Below are positions 9,546 through 19,505 of a stretch of DNA of 64,000 bases, piece after piece. This DNA is from Polynucleobacter asymbioticus (GTDB lineage: Bacteria; Pseudomonadota; Gammaproteobacteria; Burkholderiales; Burkholderiaceae): assembly GCF_018687575.1 (NCBI RefSeq), contig NZ_CP061297.1:1184821-1248820 (forward strand), given 5' to 3'. Each line of letters opens with the position of its first letter. Positions within the stretch are counted from its first letter, which is position 1. The notes beneath the pieces were generated by a model. The model saw only the letters and a list, made by a program, of their open reading frames with translations, made no database searches and was not told where the DNA came from. The position numbers were made by a program, and so were the translations under genes.

Positions 9546-11153
9546 CTATTCCCACTCAATAGTTGCTGGCGGTTTTCCGCTAATGTCGTAGACGACACGA
9601 TTAATGCCACGTACTTCGTTGATGATGCGGTTAGATACCTTACCTAATAAATCATGCGGCAAGTGGGCCCAATGTGCAGTCATAAAGTCTTGCGTTTGAA
9701 CGGCTCTGAGAGCAACTACATATTCGTAGGTTCTGCCGTCACCCATAACTCCCACAGACTTCACCGGCAAGAATACTGCGAAGGCTTGACTGGTGAGGTC
9801 ATACCAAGATTTTTGACTGACTTCATCAATCGTATTGCGCAGCTCTTCAATAAAGATCGCGTCAGCACGTTGCAGTAAGTCGGCAAATTCTGATTTCACC
9901 TCACCTAAGATGCGCACGCCCAGACCAGGGCCTGGGAATGGATGGCGATAGACCATTTCACGCGGTAAGCCTAAGGCAACGCCGAGTTCGCGGACTTCAT
10001 CTTTAAATAACTCACGCAATGGCTCAAGCAGCTTGAGGTGCATATCTTCAGGCAGACCACCCACATTGTGGTGGCTCTTAATCGTATGCGCACCCTTCTT
10101 GCCTTTACCAGCAGACTCAATGACGTCTGGATAAATAGTGCCTTGAGCAAGCCACTTGGCATTTTGAATCTTGCCAGACTCAGCCTGGAAAATCTCAACG
10201 AATTCTTTACCAATAATTTTGCGTTTCGCTTCTGGATCCGCAACACCAGCAAGCTCAGACATAAATTTCTCTTTGGCATCTACCCGAATTACTTTGACAC
10301 CGAGGTTACGAGCAAACATTTCCATCACCATGTCGCCTTCGTTTAAACGAAGCAAACCATGGTCAACAAATACGCAAGTGAGCTGCTCACCAATCGCACG
10401 ATGGATTAATGCTGCTGCTACGCTGGAGTCGACGCCACCAGATAAACCGAGAATGACTTCTTCATCACCAACTTGCTTACGAATATGCTCAACCGCTTCG
10501 CTAATGTAGTCGCCCATTACCCAGTCAGGTTTGCACTTGCAGATATCGTGTACAAAGCGACTCAAGATAGCCTCGCCTTGCAAGGTATGCGTTACTTCAG
10601 GATGAAATTGGAATGCATAGAAACGACGCTCTTCATCCGCCATACCGGCAATTGGGCAAGACTCCGTTGAAGCCATCAACTTAAATGCTGGGGGCAGTGT
10701 CGTTACAGAGTCGCCATGACTCATCCACACTTTGAGAATGCCATGGCCTTCACTAGTAGAAAAGTCTTGGATGCCTTTGAGCAAATTAGTATGGCCATGG
10801 GCACGCACTTCGGAGTAGCCGAACTCACGGGCTTTACCCAAGGATTCTGCAGAAGCAACTGCGCCACCCAATTGGGTTGCCATAGTTTGCATACCGTAGC
10901 AAATACCTAAAACAGGAACGCCTAATTCAAAAACGATTTGTGGTGCGCGAGGACTACCCTCTTCTGTAACCGAGCTTGGTCCACCAGAAAGAATGATTCC
11001 CTTGCCACCCTGCTCTTGAATGAATTTACGAATAAATTCTGGATCGCAATCGTATGGATGGATTTCAGAATAGATGCGGGCATCACGCACGCGCCTGGCA
11101 ATTAATTGGGTGACTTGTGAACCAAAGTCGAGAATCAGTATTTTGTCGTGCAC
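9546..11153 (-). CDS. guaA: GMP synthase (glutamine-hydrolysing)
   Basis: 535 residues from a GTG at 11153, which gives the usual N-terminus [12 protein letters not shown]; a TTG at 11174 would add 7 residues and overlap guaB. The N-terminal class I amidotransferase domain has its nucleophile C85 in GICYG and the histidine/glutamate pair in FQFHPEVTH. The ATP pyrophosphatase domain has the P-loop LSGGVDSS, and the C-terminal dimerisation domain ends in [13 protein letters not shown]. GuaA aminates XMP to GMP and directly follows guaB, which supplies XMP. Confidence 0.97.
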   Translation of the reverse strand: MHDKILILDFGSQVTQLIARRVRDARIYSEIHPYDCDPEFIRKFIQEQGGKGIILSGGPSSVTEEGSPRAPQIVFELGVPVLGICYGMQTMATQLGGAVASAESLGKAREFGYSEVRAHGHTNLLKGIQDFSTSEGHGILKVWMSHGDSVTTLPPAFKLMASTESCPIAGMADEERRFYAFQFHPEVTHTLQGEAILSRFVHDICKCKPDWVMGDYISEAVEHIRKQVGDEEVILGLSGGVDSSVAAALIHRAIGEQLTCVFVDHGLLRLNEGDMVMEMFARNLGVKVIRVDAKEKFMSELAGVADPEAKRKIIGKEFVEIFQAESGKIQNAKWLAQGTIYPDVIESAGKGKKGAHTIKSHHNVGGLPEDMHLKLLEPLRELFKDEVRELGVALGLPREMVYRHPFPGPGLGVRILGEVKSEFADLLQRADAIFIEELRNTIDEVSQKSWYDLTSQAFAVFLPVKSVGVMGDGRTYEYVVALRAVQTQDFMTAHWAHLPHDLLGKVSNRIINEVRGINRVVYDISGKPPATIEWE

Positions 11154-11166
11154 GAAAGGAACAGTC

Positions 11167-12642
<1,476 letters not shown>

Positions 12643-12659
12643 CTAGTCGCAAAAACCGA

Positions 12660-13010
12660 TTATAGCCTCCTAGCCTTTCTTTTAGCTGCGGCGGCCTGGA
12701 ATTTGGCATCCTGGTTCTGGTTAGCCTTCTTGCGGCGGACAGCCTTGGGGTCTACCAGGAGGGGTGAATATAGCTCCAGACGATCGCCCTCATAAATGGG
12801 GCTATCCCAATCCTTGCGCTTGCCAAAGACGCCAAAACAGCCTTTTCTGGCCAAGATAGGATCATCGGGACCTTGGGCGATTCCGGCTTTGACCAAGGCC
12901 AGACCCACTGTGGGGCTCTCAGATACAGATAAATGGAGCGTGAAGGGGTTTAGTTTGGGTTCACCTAGGCGGGCATCACAAATCAGGATCTCCATAGACT
13001 GATTAGCCAT
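12660..13010 (-). CDS. rnfH: RnfH family protein (UPF0125)
   Basis: 116 residues with a ubiquitin-like RnfH fold, recognised from EILICDARLGEPK, then SPTVGLALVKAGIAQ, CFGVFGKRKDWDSPIYEGDRLELYSPLLVDPKAVRRKK and a basic tail. Family function is unproven; the name comes from its linkage to rnf genes in some bacteria. Pairing with ratA is common in beta- and gammaproteobacteria, and here the two overlap by 8 bases. A second ATG at 12995 would remove five residues and avoid the overlap; the sequence does not decide between them. Confidence 0.88.
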   Translation of the reverse strand: MANQSMEILICDARLGEPKLNPFTLHLSVSESPTVGLALVKAGIAQGPDDPILARKGCFGVFGKRKDWDSPIYEGDRLELYSPLLVDPKAVRRKKANQNQDAKFQAAAAKRKARRL

Positions 13011-13434
13011 ATAGGTCTTCAGCTCGCTTGACGAAGCAATCTACAAAGGTGCCTGCAATATGGCCGAATACTGGGCCAATGACCTTGTCGAGAATGACGC
13101 TCTTAAATTCCCAGTGGAGTTTAAATTCCACCTTACAGGCATCTTCCTTGAGAGGAATAAAGTTCCATTGCCCAGAAAAATGCTTGAATGGGCCATCCAC
13201 AAAGACCATATCAATGGTTTCAGGGCGATGATTGATGTTTCGAGTATGAAAGTACTGATTAATACCCTTGAAATGGATATTGATTTTGGCATCCAAAACA
13301 GTCTCAGATTGCTCAAAAATTTCCACCCCGCCACACCAGGGCAGGAACTCAGGGTAGTGCGCAACGTCGGTGACTAAGCCATACATGCGGTCAGCCGATT
13401 GGCCAATTAAAACGGTCTTGTAGACGTCTGCCAT
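13003..13434 (-). CDS. ratA: COQ10/RatA-like START-domain protein
   Basis: 143 residues of the polyketide cyclase / START-like superfamily: the opening MADVYKTVLIGQSADRMYGLVTDVAHYPEFLPWC is characteristic, with FGHIAGTFVDCFVKRAEDLYG at the end. Related proteins bind ubiquinone (COQ10), while E. coli RatA was reported to inhibit 70S ribosome formation. The sequence does not separate these roles. It is divergent from smpB with only 26 bases between the starts, so promoters for both must lie within or very near the coding regions. Confidence 0.88.
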   Translation of the reverse strand: MADVYKTVLIGQSADRMYGLVTDVAHYPEFLPWCGGVEIFEQSETVLDAKINIHFKGINQYFHTRNINHRPETIDMVFVDGPFKHFSGQWNFIPLKEDACKVEFKLHWEFKSVILDKVIGPVFGHIAGTFVDCFVKRAEDLYG

Positions 13435-13460
13435 AATCGATCTTGAGAAGCTAAATAAAT

Positions 13461-13913
13461 ATGAGTATCGTCGATAACAAAAAAGCCTTCTTCGATTATT
13501 TTATCGAGGAACGGTTCGAGGCAGGGCTGGTTCTGGAAGGCTGGGAAGTAAAAGCCATTCGCGCTGGTCGAGTCCACATTAAAGAAGCGTATGTTGTCAT
13601 CCGTCGGGCGGAGCTATTCCTGATCGGCTGTCACATCACCCCTCTGCTATCGGCCTCTACTCATATCGTTCCTGATAGCACCCGCACCCGCAAACTTCTC
13701 CTCAACGCCATTGAGATTAAAAAGCTGATCGGCAAAGTTGAGCAAAAGGGCTACACACTCGTCCCACTGAACCTACATTTCTCTAAAGGCAATGTGAAGT
13801 GCGAGATTGGGCTGGCTCGAGGCAAGAAACAGCATGACAAGCGTGCGGCAACCAAAGAGCGTGAATGGGAAGTCCAAAAGGGACGTATCGCTAGAGGCGA
13901 CCTCAACGCTTAA
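13461..13913 (+). CDS. smpB: SsrA-binding protein SmpB
   Basis: 150 residues, the normal size. Recognised from the N-terminal [40 protein letters not shown], the central [16 protein letters not shown] and the basic tail [17 protein letters not shown]. SmpB binds tmRNA and positions it in the A site of stalled ribosomes for trans-translation. The ssrA gene itself is not in this window. The gene diverges from ratA and is followed by two short hairpins before the ATP-grasp gene. Confidence 0.97.
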   Translation: MSIVDNKKAFFDYFIEERFEAGLVLEGWEVKAIRAGRVHIKEAYVVIRRAELFLIGCHITPLLSASTHIVPDSTRTRKLLLNAIEIKKLIGKVEQKGYTLVPLNLHFSKGNVKCEIGLARGKKQHDKRAATKEREWEVQKGRIARGDLNA

Positions 13914-13921
13914 TCGGATTA

Positions 13922-13957
13922 ATGCACCAATAAAGTGCATAGAGCACCAAGCTGCTC
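13922..13957 (+). repeat. Two adjacent small inverted repeats after smpB
   Basis: The 88-base gap between smpB and the ATP-grasp gene holds two consecutive short stem-loops. The first has ATGCAC (13922-13927) against GTGCAT (13935-13940) around a 7-base loop. The second has GAGCA (13942-13946) against TGCTC (13953-13957) around a 6-base loop. Neither is followed by a uridine run, so a Rho-independent terminator is not shown. They could separate smpB from the proteasome cluster transcript or lie in the leader of the latter. Confidence 0.4.
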
Positions 13958-14001
13958 CATCCCATCGCTTTTTCAATACTCAAAGGCATTAGTTTGTAAC
14001 T

Positions 14002-15414
14002 ATGAAATTGCCTTTTGATGAAATGCTCGACGCCAGCGGAAAAGCGCGTCCCCATTACCAAGTTTTCCATAACTGGCTTAAGCAGCAAAGCGATACCCTC
14101 ATGGGCCTCAAGCGAGCTGAAGCTGATCTCATCTTTCGACGAGTTGGCATTACTTTTGCGGTCTATGGAGATGATCTTGGATCCGAGAGAACCATTCCGT
14201 TTGATCAAGTTCCCCGCATCTTTACCGCCAAAGAGTGGGAACAATTAGAAGCTGGCCTGCGTCAACGGGTAAAAGCACTCAATCGCTTCATTTATGACGT
14301 CTATCACGAGGAAGAAATTATCAAAGCAGGAATCATTCCTGCTGAGCAGATTTATAACAACGCGCAATATCGTCCAGAGATGCGCAATGTCAATGTGCCA
14401 CGAGACATCTACGCTCAGATTGCTGGAATCGATATCGTACGCGCTGGTGAAGGCGAGTTCTACGTTCTAGAAGATAACTTACGCGTTCCATCCGGTGTTT
14501 CTTATATGGTTGAGGATCGCAAAATGATGATGCGACTCTTCCCAGATCTATTCCAAAAATATCGGGTTGCGCCTGTTGAGCACTATCCCGACTTTTTATT
14601 AGAGTGTCTGAAGTCTGTCAAACCCGATGACGTCAAAAAACCCAATGTCGTAGTACTCACACCGGGCATGTATAACTCGGCCTATTTTGAGCATAGCTAC
14701 CTCGCCCAACAAATGGGGGTTGAATTAGTTGAAGGCAAAGATTTGTTTGTGAAGAACGAGCAAGTGTTCATGCGCACAACTCAAGGCCCCGAGCGTGTGG
14801 ATGTGATTTATCGCCGCGTTGATGATGATTTCTTGGATCCGCTTGCATTCCGCTCTGATTCAACATTGGGGGTTGCTGGACTGCTTTCAGCACATCGTGC
14901 AGGTAATGTGACTTTAGCCAATGCAATTGGTACCGGCATTGCAGATGACAAGTCAATCTATCCCTACGTGCCTGACATGATTGAGTTCTATTTGGGTGAG
15001 AAACCCATTCTCAATAATGTGCCAACCTTCCAATGTCGTCAGCCAGATGATCTCGCTTACACCCTGGCTAATTTAGACAAATTGGTGGTGAAGTTAACGC
15101 ATGGTGCTGGCGGCTATGGCATGCTAGTTGGTCCAGCATCCACCAAAGCAGAGATAGAAGAATTCCGTGGACATCTGATTGCTAATCCGGATAAATATAT
15201 TGCCCAACCAACACTGGCACTCTCCACTTGCCCAACCTTTGTTGAATCTGGTGTTGCACCCCGCCATATTGATTTGCGCCCATTCGTATTGTCCGGAAAA
15301 ACCATCAAGATGGTTCCAGGCGGCCTCACACGGGTTGCTCTTAAGGAAGGCTCTTTAGTTGTGAACTCCTCTCAGGGTGGCGGCACTAAAGACACCTGGG
15401 TTTTAGAAGAATAA
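14002..15414 (+). CDS. Circularly permuted ATP-grasp type 2 protein
   Basis: 470 residues. It has the order expected for circularly permuted ATP-grasp proteins (DUF404/DUF407): IPFDQVPRIFTAKEWEQLEAGLRQRVKALN near the N-terminus, YVLEDNLRVPSGVSYMVEDRKMM, VVLTPGMYNSAYFEH, IYRRVDDDF, KLTHGAGGYGMLVGP and DLRPFVLSG. ATP-grasp folds ligate carboxylates to amines or thiols, so a peptide or amide ligase is likely. It is the first gene of a four-gene set with alpha-E, transglutaminase and Anbu, a set repeatedly found together in proteobacteria. The reaction is not known. Confidence 0.9.
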   Translation: MKLPFDEMLDASGKARPHYQVFHNWLKQQSDTLMGLKRAEADLIFRRVGITFAVYGDDLGSERTIPFDQVPRIFTAKEWEQLEAGLRQRVKALNRFIYDVYHEEEIIKAGIIPAEQIYNNAQYRPEMRNVNVPRDIYAQIAGIDIVRAGEGEFYVLEDNLRVPSGVSYMVEDRKMMMRLFPDLFQKYRVAPVEHYPDFLLECLKSVKPDDVKKPNVVVLTPGMYNSAYFEHSYLAQQMGVELVEGKDLFVKNEQVFMRTTQGPERVDVIYRRVDDDFLDPLAFRSDSTLGVAGLLSAHRAGNVTLANAIGTGIADDKSIYPYVPDMIEFYLGEKPILNNVPTFQCRQPDDLAYTLANLDKLVVKLTHGAGGYGMLVGPASTKAEIEEFRGHLIANPDKYIAQPTLALSTCPTFVESGVAPRHIDLRPFVLSGKTIKMVPGGLTRVALKEGSLVVNSSQGGGTKDTWVLEE

Positions 15415-15429
15415 AAAGGATAAGCCAAT

Positions 15430-16410
15430 ATGTTGAGTCGTACCGCTGATTGCCTTTACTGGATGGCCCGCTATACAGAACGTGCAGAAAATACTGCCCG
15501 CATGTTAGACGTCAATCACCAAACATCCCTTCTTCCACAGCCTGCAGAATTTTTAGAGCAAAGCTGGAAAAAATTACTGACGATCTCCAAGCTAGAAGAT
15601 GCGTTCTTGATGAAATATGATGTAGTCACTCGTGAGAATGTCTTGGATTTCATGATTTATGAGACTAGCAATCCTTCCAGTATTGTGTCTTGCTTATTTG
15701 CCGCTCGTGAGAATGCCCGCGTCATTCGGGGCAAGATTACGTCTGAAGCATGGGAAACCCAGAACACTACTTGGCTGGAGTTACAGCGCATTCTAGAAGC
15801 TCGTAATCAAGCCGACCCCAGTAGATTATTGGAATGGGTAAAGCATCGCTGCCACCTATTTAGAGGTGTCATGCATGGCACCATGCTCAAGAATGAAGCC
15901 TTCTACTTTATGAATGTTGGCACCCTACTAGAGAGGGCTGATAACACTGCGCGGATTTTAGAAACGAAATATGAAGGTCAAGCCGCACTAAAGGTATTAC
16001 GTACCGATAAAATAGATCCAGCAGCTGGGGGTGATGGCAACTTCTTTGATTTTTATCACTGGGCCGCCCTACTGCGATCTGTCTCTGCTTTTGAGATCTA
16101 TCGACAGATCTACTCCGATCAAGTGACCCCTAAACAAGTGGCGCAACTCCTCATATTTAATAAACAAATGCCGCGCTCATTGGTGTGCTGTGTCAACGAG
16201 CTCATTCCTCTGATTGCAGAGATGAAGAATCAGCAATCCAAAGAAATTGAACGCCTGCTAGGCAAACTTAAGGCAAGCCTAGACTACTCCGATATTGATG
16301 AGGTCTTCTCGCAAGGCTTAGAGGAATTCATCAAAGAGTTCTTAGAGCGCATCAATCATATTGCTGATGAATTCAGCAATGCCTACCTCATACCATTAGC
16401 TGTAGCTTAA
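15430..16410 (+). CDS. Alpha-E domain protein (DUF403)
   Basis: 326 residues, almost wholly helical. The opening MLSRTADCLYWMARYTERAENTARMLDVN is the signature of the alpha-E family, with RENARVIRGKITSEAWE and LERADNTARIL further in. No catalytic residues are known for the family. In many bacteria alpha-E proteins are adjacent or fused to circularly permuted ATP-grasp proteins, and here it follows one by 15 bases. It probably acts as a partner or substrate-binding subunit of the ligase. Confidence 0.92.
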   Translation: MLSRTADCLYWMARYTERAENTARMLDVNHQTSLLPQPAEFLEQSWKKLLTISKLEDAFLMKYDVVTRENVLDFMIYETSNPSSIVSCLFAARENARVIRGKITSEAWETQNTTWLELQRILEARNQADPSRLLEWVKHRCHLFRGVMHGTMLKNEAFYFMNVGTLLERADNTARILETKYEGQAALKVLRTDKIDPAAGGDGNFFDFYHWAALLRSVSAFEIYRQIYSDQVTPKQVAQLLIFNKQMPRSLVCCVNELIPLIAEMKNQQSKEIERLLGKLKASLDYSDIDEVFSQGLEEFIKEFLERINHIADEFSNAYLIPLAVA

Positions 16411-16418
16411 AGATCGCC

Positions 16419-17216
16419 ATGCACCTGAAGATTCGTCACCGCACAGAATATCGCTATGAAACGCCCGTGCGTTATTCCATTCAAGAGTTACGCCTCACAC
16501 CACCCGATGTCGCCGGTCAAGCGATCGAGAAGTGGAAAGTCAGCACCCCTATTAAGGCAAGCACCTCTCTGGATGCTTTTGGAAACCTCTATAGCGTATT
16601 TGTTCAAGAAAATGCATACACCTCCATGATGATTGAGGCTGAGGGTGAAGTACATACACAAGATGCTTTTGAGTTTATGGATGAGGCCAAAGCAGTCTCT
16701 CCCTATCATCTCCTGCAGCAAACCAATTTAACTGAGCCTACAGCAGAAATGCTGGAGTATTTTGCAGCCTCCCTTCCCAAGACAAACTCAATTGATGAGG
16801 TACTAGCATTAGCGGCAGCAGTTCAAGGAACGATTCTGTATTTCCCAGGGCAAACTAATTCAGCAACCACCGCCGCCCAATCTTTTGCGATGAAGTCGGG
16901 TGTTTGCCAAGACCATGCGCACATCATGTTGGGTCTGTGTCGTGCTTCGGGGATTCCGGCACGCTATGTCAGTGGATACTTTTTTGCTGAGGATTCACCA
17001 AACCTAGCTAGCCATGCCTGGATTGATTTCTGTGCAGATATTGATCAAGGACTTTGGCTAAGCATCGACATTACCAATGCTTGCTTTACCGATGCTCGCC
17101 ATGTTCGCCTGGCAATTGGCAGAGATTACTACTCAGCGGCACCAGTTAAAGGAGTACGCTCCGGCGGAGTTGGTGAGGAGTTAAGTGCCAGCATCTCGAT
17201 TATCGAAGTCAAGTAA
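16419..17216 (+). CDS. Transglutaminase-like cysteine protease family protein
   Basis: 265 residues. Residues 1-80 form the bacterial transglutaminase N-terminal beta domain (LKIRHRTEYRYETPVRYSIQ). The papain-like transglutaminase core carries the triad C163 (SGVCQDHAHIM), H199 (SHAWIDF) and D217 (LSIDITN). Bacterial members are usually proteases or amidases, not cross-linkers. It lies 8 bases after the alpha-E gene and 36 before the Anbu peptidase, so the cluster encodes both a ligase and two proteolytic proteins. Confidence 0.92.
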   Translation: MHLKIRHRTEYRYETPVRYSIQELRLTPPDVAGQAIEKWKVSTPIKASTSLDAFGNLYSVFVQENAYTSMMIEAEGEVHTQDAFEFMDEAKAVSPYHLLQQTNLTEPTAEMLEYFAASLPKTNSIDEVLALAAAVQGTILYFPGQTNSATTAAQSFAMKSGVCQDHAHIMLGLCRASGIPARYVSGYFFAEDSPNLASHAWIDFCADIDQGLWLSIDITNACFTDARHVRLAIGRDYYSAAPVKGVRSGGVGEELSASISIIEVK

Positions 17217-17252
17217 GCGATAATTCAGAGAAATAGTTAAAGGGGTTGTGGG

Positions 17253-18137
17253 ATGACGTATTGCGTTGGGCTTTGCCTAAAAGATGGCTTGGTATTTTTA
17301 TCTGACACTCGCACCAATGCAGGCGTTGATCAAATTGGCACCTTCAGAAAAATGTCTTTATTCCAGAAGGATAAAGATCGCTTTTTCACCCTGATGAGTG
17401 CTGGCAACCTTGCCATTACTCAAGCGGTTAAAGAGATCTTGCTACAAGGCCAGCTTCTCAATGGGAAAAATCTGTGGAATGTAGATAGTTCTCACGATGC
17501 AGCTGTTGTCATTGGCGATGCCATCAAGCAGGTTTACGACCGAGATCACAAAGCCCTAGAAAAGGCCGGGATTGATTTCAATTGCAATCTCATTTTTGGT
17601 GGGCAGATTAAAGGTGAACGCCCGAGACTCTTTAATATCTATTCGGCCGGTAACTTCATTGAAGCTACACCAGAGACTTGTTACTTCCAGATCGGGGAGT
17701 CCAAATACGGTAAGCCAATCTTAGATAGAGTGATCAGTTTTGATACGCCACTCAACTTAGCCACCAAGTGCGCATTGATCTCTATGGATTCCACTCTAAA
17801 CAGCAATATTTCTGTTGGCCTACCGCTAGACCTATTGGTTTATGAAAAGAACTCATTGCAAGCTAGCAAGCTAGTCACCATGGATGAGTCCAACCCCTAC
17901 TTCCAAATGATTCATCAGCTATGGGGTGAAAAATTACGCTCTGCATTTAATTCGATTGCAGAGCCAAGCTGGTCTGGAGCAACCCCCTCCCGCTCGATTG
18001 CGTCACCTGCCAAGAAGATGGGTGCGGTGCCGATTCATCGAGCCACTAAAAAAATTCCAGTTAAAACTACGAAAGCATCTGCTAAGTCGACTACAAAGAA
18101 ACCCAAAGTCACAGCAAAGACCCGAAGCAGAGTCTAA
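17253..18137 (+). CDS. Anbu / proteasome-type peptidase with basic tail
   Basis: 294 residues. The N-terminus MTYCVGLCLKDGLVFLSDTR places a threonine at position 2, the expected N-terminal nucleophile after Met removal, followed by SDTRTNAG and FRKM, as in the Anbu (ancestral beta subunit) branch of the 20S proteasome superfamily. Residues about 1-240 cover the Ntn-hydrolase fold. The last 40 or so residues are strongly basic and Lys/Thr/Ala-rich (for example TTKKPKVTAKTRSRV), resembling histone H1-like tails and absent from the core fold. Start preceded by a GGGG-rich Shine-Dalgarno (AAAGGGG). Confidence 0.92.
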   Translation: MTYCVGLCLKDGLVFLSDTRTNAGVDQIGTFRKMSLFQKDKDRFFTLMSAGNLAITQAVKEILLQGQLLNGKNLWNVDSSHDAAVVIGDAIKQVYDRDHKALEKAGIDFNCNLIFGGQIKGERPRLFNIYSAGNFIEATPETCYFQIGESKYGKPILDRVISFDTPLNLATKCALISMDSTLNSNISVGLPLDLLVYEKNSLQASKLVTMDESNPYFQMIHQLWGEKLRSAFNSIAEPSWSGATPSRSIASPAKKMGAVPIHRATKKIPVKTTKASAKSTTKKPKVTAKTRSRV

Positions 18138-18141
18138 TCAA

Positions 18142-18543
18142 TCATTGGTCGAGATAAATTTCGCTGATCTCAATTAAGTTGAGATCGGGGTCGCGTACAT
18201 AGACAGAATTGATTTTTGAAGTTGCACCTGTTCTGATAATGGGACCCTCAATAATCGGCCATCCTTCTTTCTTCAGTTGTGAAATCACTGCCGTCAATGG
18301 ACGGTCCGCGATAAAGCAAAGATCCTGGGATCCCGGCGTTGGAAAATTCGCTTTAGGCTCGAACTCTTTACCCTTGATATGCAGATTCATTTTCTGAGCG
18401 CCGAACTTAAATGCCTTACGTTCAACTGGTGGCGTTCCCCCAATAAAGGACTCTAACTTCATCCCCAATACGCGAGTGTAGAAGTCAATGCATGCAGCTT
18501 CATTTGCTGTTGTTATTACCAAGTGGTCTAGGTGATCAATCAT
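18142..18543 (-). CDS. VOC family (glyoxalase/dioxygenase-like) protein
   Basis: 133 residues forming one vicinal-oxygen-chelate domain: MIDHLDHLVITT, CIDFYTRVLGMKLESF, KMNLHIKG, and YVRDPDLNLIEISEIY. Candidate metal ligands are H7, H55-region and the glutamate near the end (LIEISE). Similar proteins are annotated as glyoxalase- or virulence-associated VOC proteins with unknown substrates. It converges with the Anbu gene at a 4-base distance and lies 20 bases after the HMG-CoA-lyase-like gene, possibly the last gene of that transcript. Confidence 0.85.
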   Translation of the reverse strand: MIDHLDHLVITTANEAACIDFYTRVLGMKLESFIGGTPPVERKAFKFGAQKMNLHIKGKEFEPKANFPTPGSQDLCFIADRPLTAVISQLKKEGWPIIEGPIIRTGATSKINSVYVRDPDLNLIEISEIYLDQ

Positions 18544-18563
18544 ATATCCTCCAAGTTGATTTT

Positions 18564-19490
18564 CTAACGCAATTCATCAACATAATCTGGGGTTGGATGC
18601 AGGTCGCAAGTACTTCCAGCTTTAGCAATTTGACCTGGCACAGGGTGTCCAACAATCAAAGGCAGCTCCCTTGCCAAATGAATTAATCTTGGGACATTAA
18701 TACCAGTCTCATAACCCATGGCATCCAGCATATAAATTGCATCTTCGCTGGAAATATTGCCACTAGCTCCGGGAGCGTATGGGCAACCACCTAAACCTCC
18801 AAGCGACCCATCAAAACGTGTAATACCAGATTGCACTGCCGCTAACACATTGGCAAGACCCATTCCCCTGGTGTTATGAAAATGCATCGTGAGCTGTAGA
18901 TTTGGAAATCGCTTTTGCAAAGCCGCTGACATTTGCGCCACCTGCTTAGGATTGGTCATGCCAGTCGTGTCGCAAATCGTTAAGCCTCGAACCCCAAGAT
19001 CCGCAAAGCGCTCAGCAAACCCCTCCACTACATTTTCCGGCACCTCACCCTCCATGGGGCAACCAAAACAGGTGGATAAAGAAACGTTGATGGGCGTCCT
19101 TCCATCAACATATTTGATAACTTCTGCCAACCCAGAAAAACTCTTTTCTCTTGTCATCCGAAGATTGGCGAGGTTATGCGTCTCTGAAGTCGACATGACC
19201 AGATTAAATTCATCTGCACGAGACTCGAAGGCACGCTCAGCACCACGCAAGTTAGGCACTAACACCGTGTATTCAACCCCCGGAACTCGCTGGATTTTTC
19301 CCATGACTTCCTCAGCATCGCGGAGCATCGGTATCGCCTTAGGGGACGTAAATGAGGTCACCTCAAGCTTGGCGAAACCGCATTGACTCAACTCATCAAT
19401 GAGTCGCACTTTATCTGCTGTCGGGATAAAGCTTGGCTCAATCTGAAAGCCATCCCTTGTCACTACGTCATTGAAATAAATTCTAGTCAT
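18564..19490 (-). CDS. Hydroxymethylglutaryl-CoA lyase-like enzyme
   Basis: 308 residues of the HMGL/DRE-TIM metallolyase family. NDVVTRDGFQ near the start supplies the catalytic Asp/Arg pair, MHFHNTRGMGLAN holds the metal histidines, and GLGGCPYAPGASGN is the HMG-CoA lyase signature with its catalytic cysteine. Such enzymes cleave 3-hydroxyacyl-CoAs to acetyl-CoA plus a keto product. It lies 15 bases downstream of a CaiB-type CoA-transferase, which could form the acyl-CoA substrate. HMG-CoA, citramalyl-CoA or a related branched 3-hydroxyacyl-CoA all remain possible. Confidence 0.88.
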   Translation of the reverse strand: MTRIYFNDVVTRDGFQIEPSFIPTADKVRLIDELSQCGFAKLEVTSFTSPKAIPMLRDAEEVMGKIQRVPGVEYTVLVPNLRGAERAFESRADEFNLVMSTSETHNLANLRMTREKSFSGLAEVIKYVDGRTPINVSLSTCFGCPMEGEVPENVVEGFAERFADLGVRGLTICDTTGMTNPKQVAQMSAALQKRFPNLQLTMHFHNTRGMGLANVLAAVQSGITRFDGSLGGLGGCPYAPGASGNISSEDAIYMLDAMGYETGINVPRLIHLARELPLIVGHPVPGQIAKAGSTCDLHPTPDYVDELR

Positions 19491-19505
19491 GCGCTTCTCT
19501 TTTCA

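Noticed and set aside
13903-14244. 113-residue minus-strand ORF across the smpB / ATP-grasp gap
   Set aside because: Mostly antisense to the ATP-grasp gene; no ribosome binding site and no family match recognised.
18889-19386. 165-residue plus-strand ORF opposite the HMG-CoA-lyase-like gene
   Set aside because: Shadow frame; the minus-strand product has clear family signatures over the same bases.
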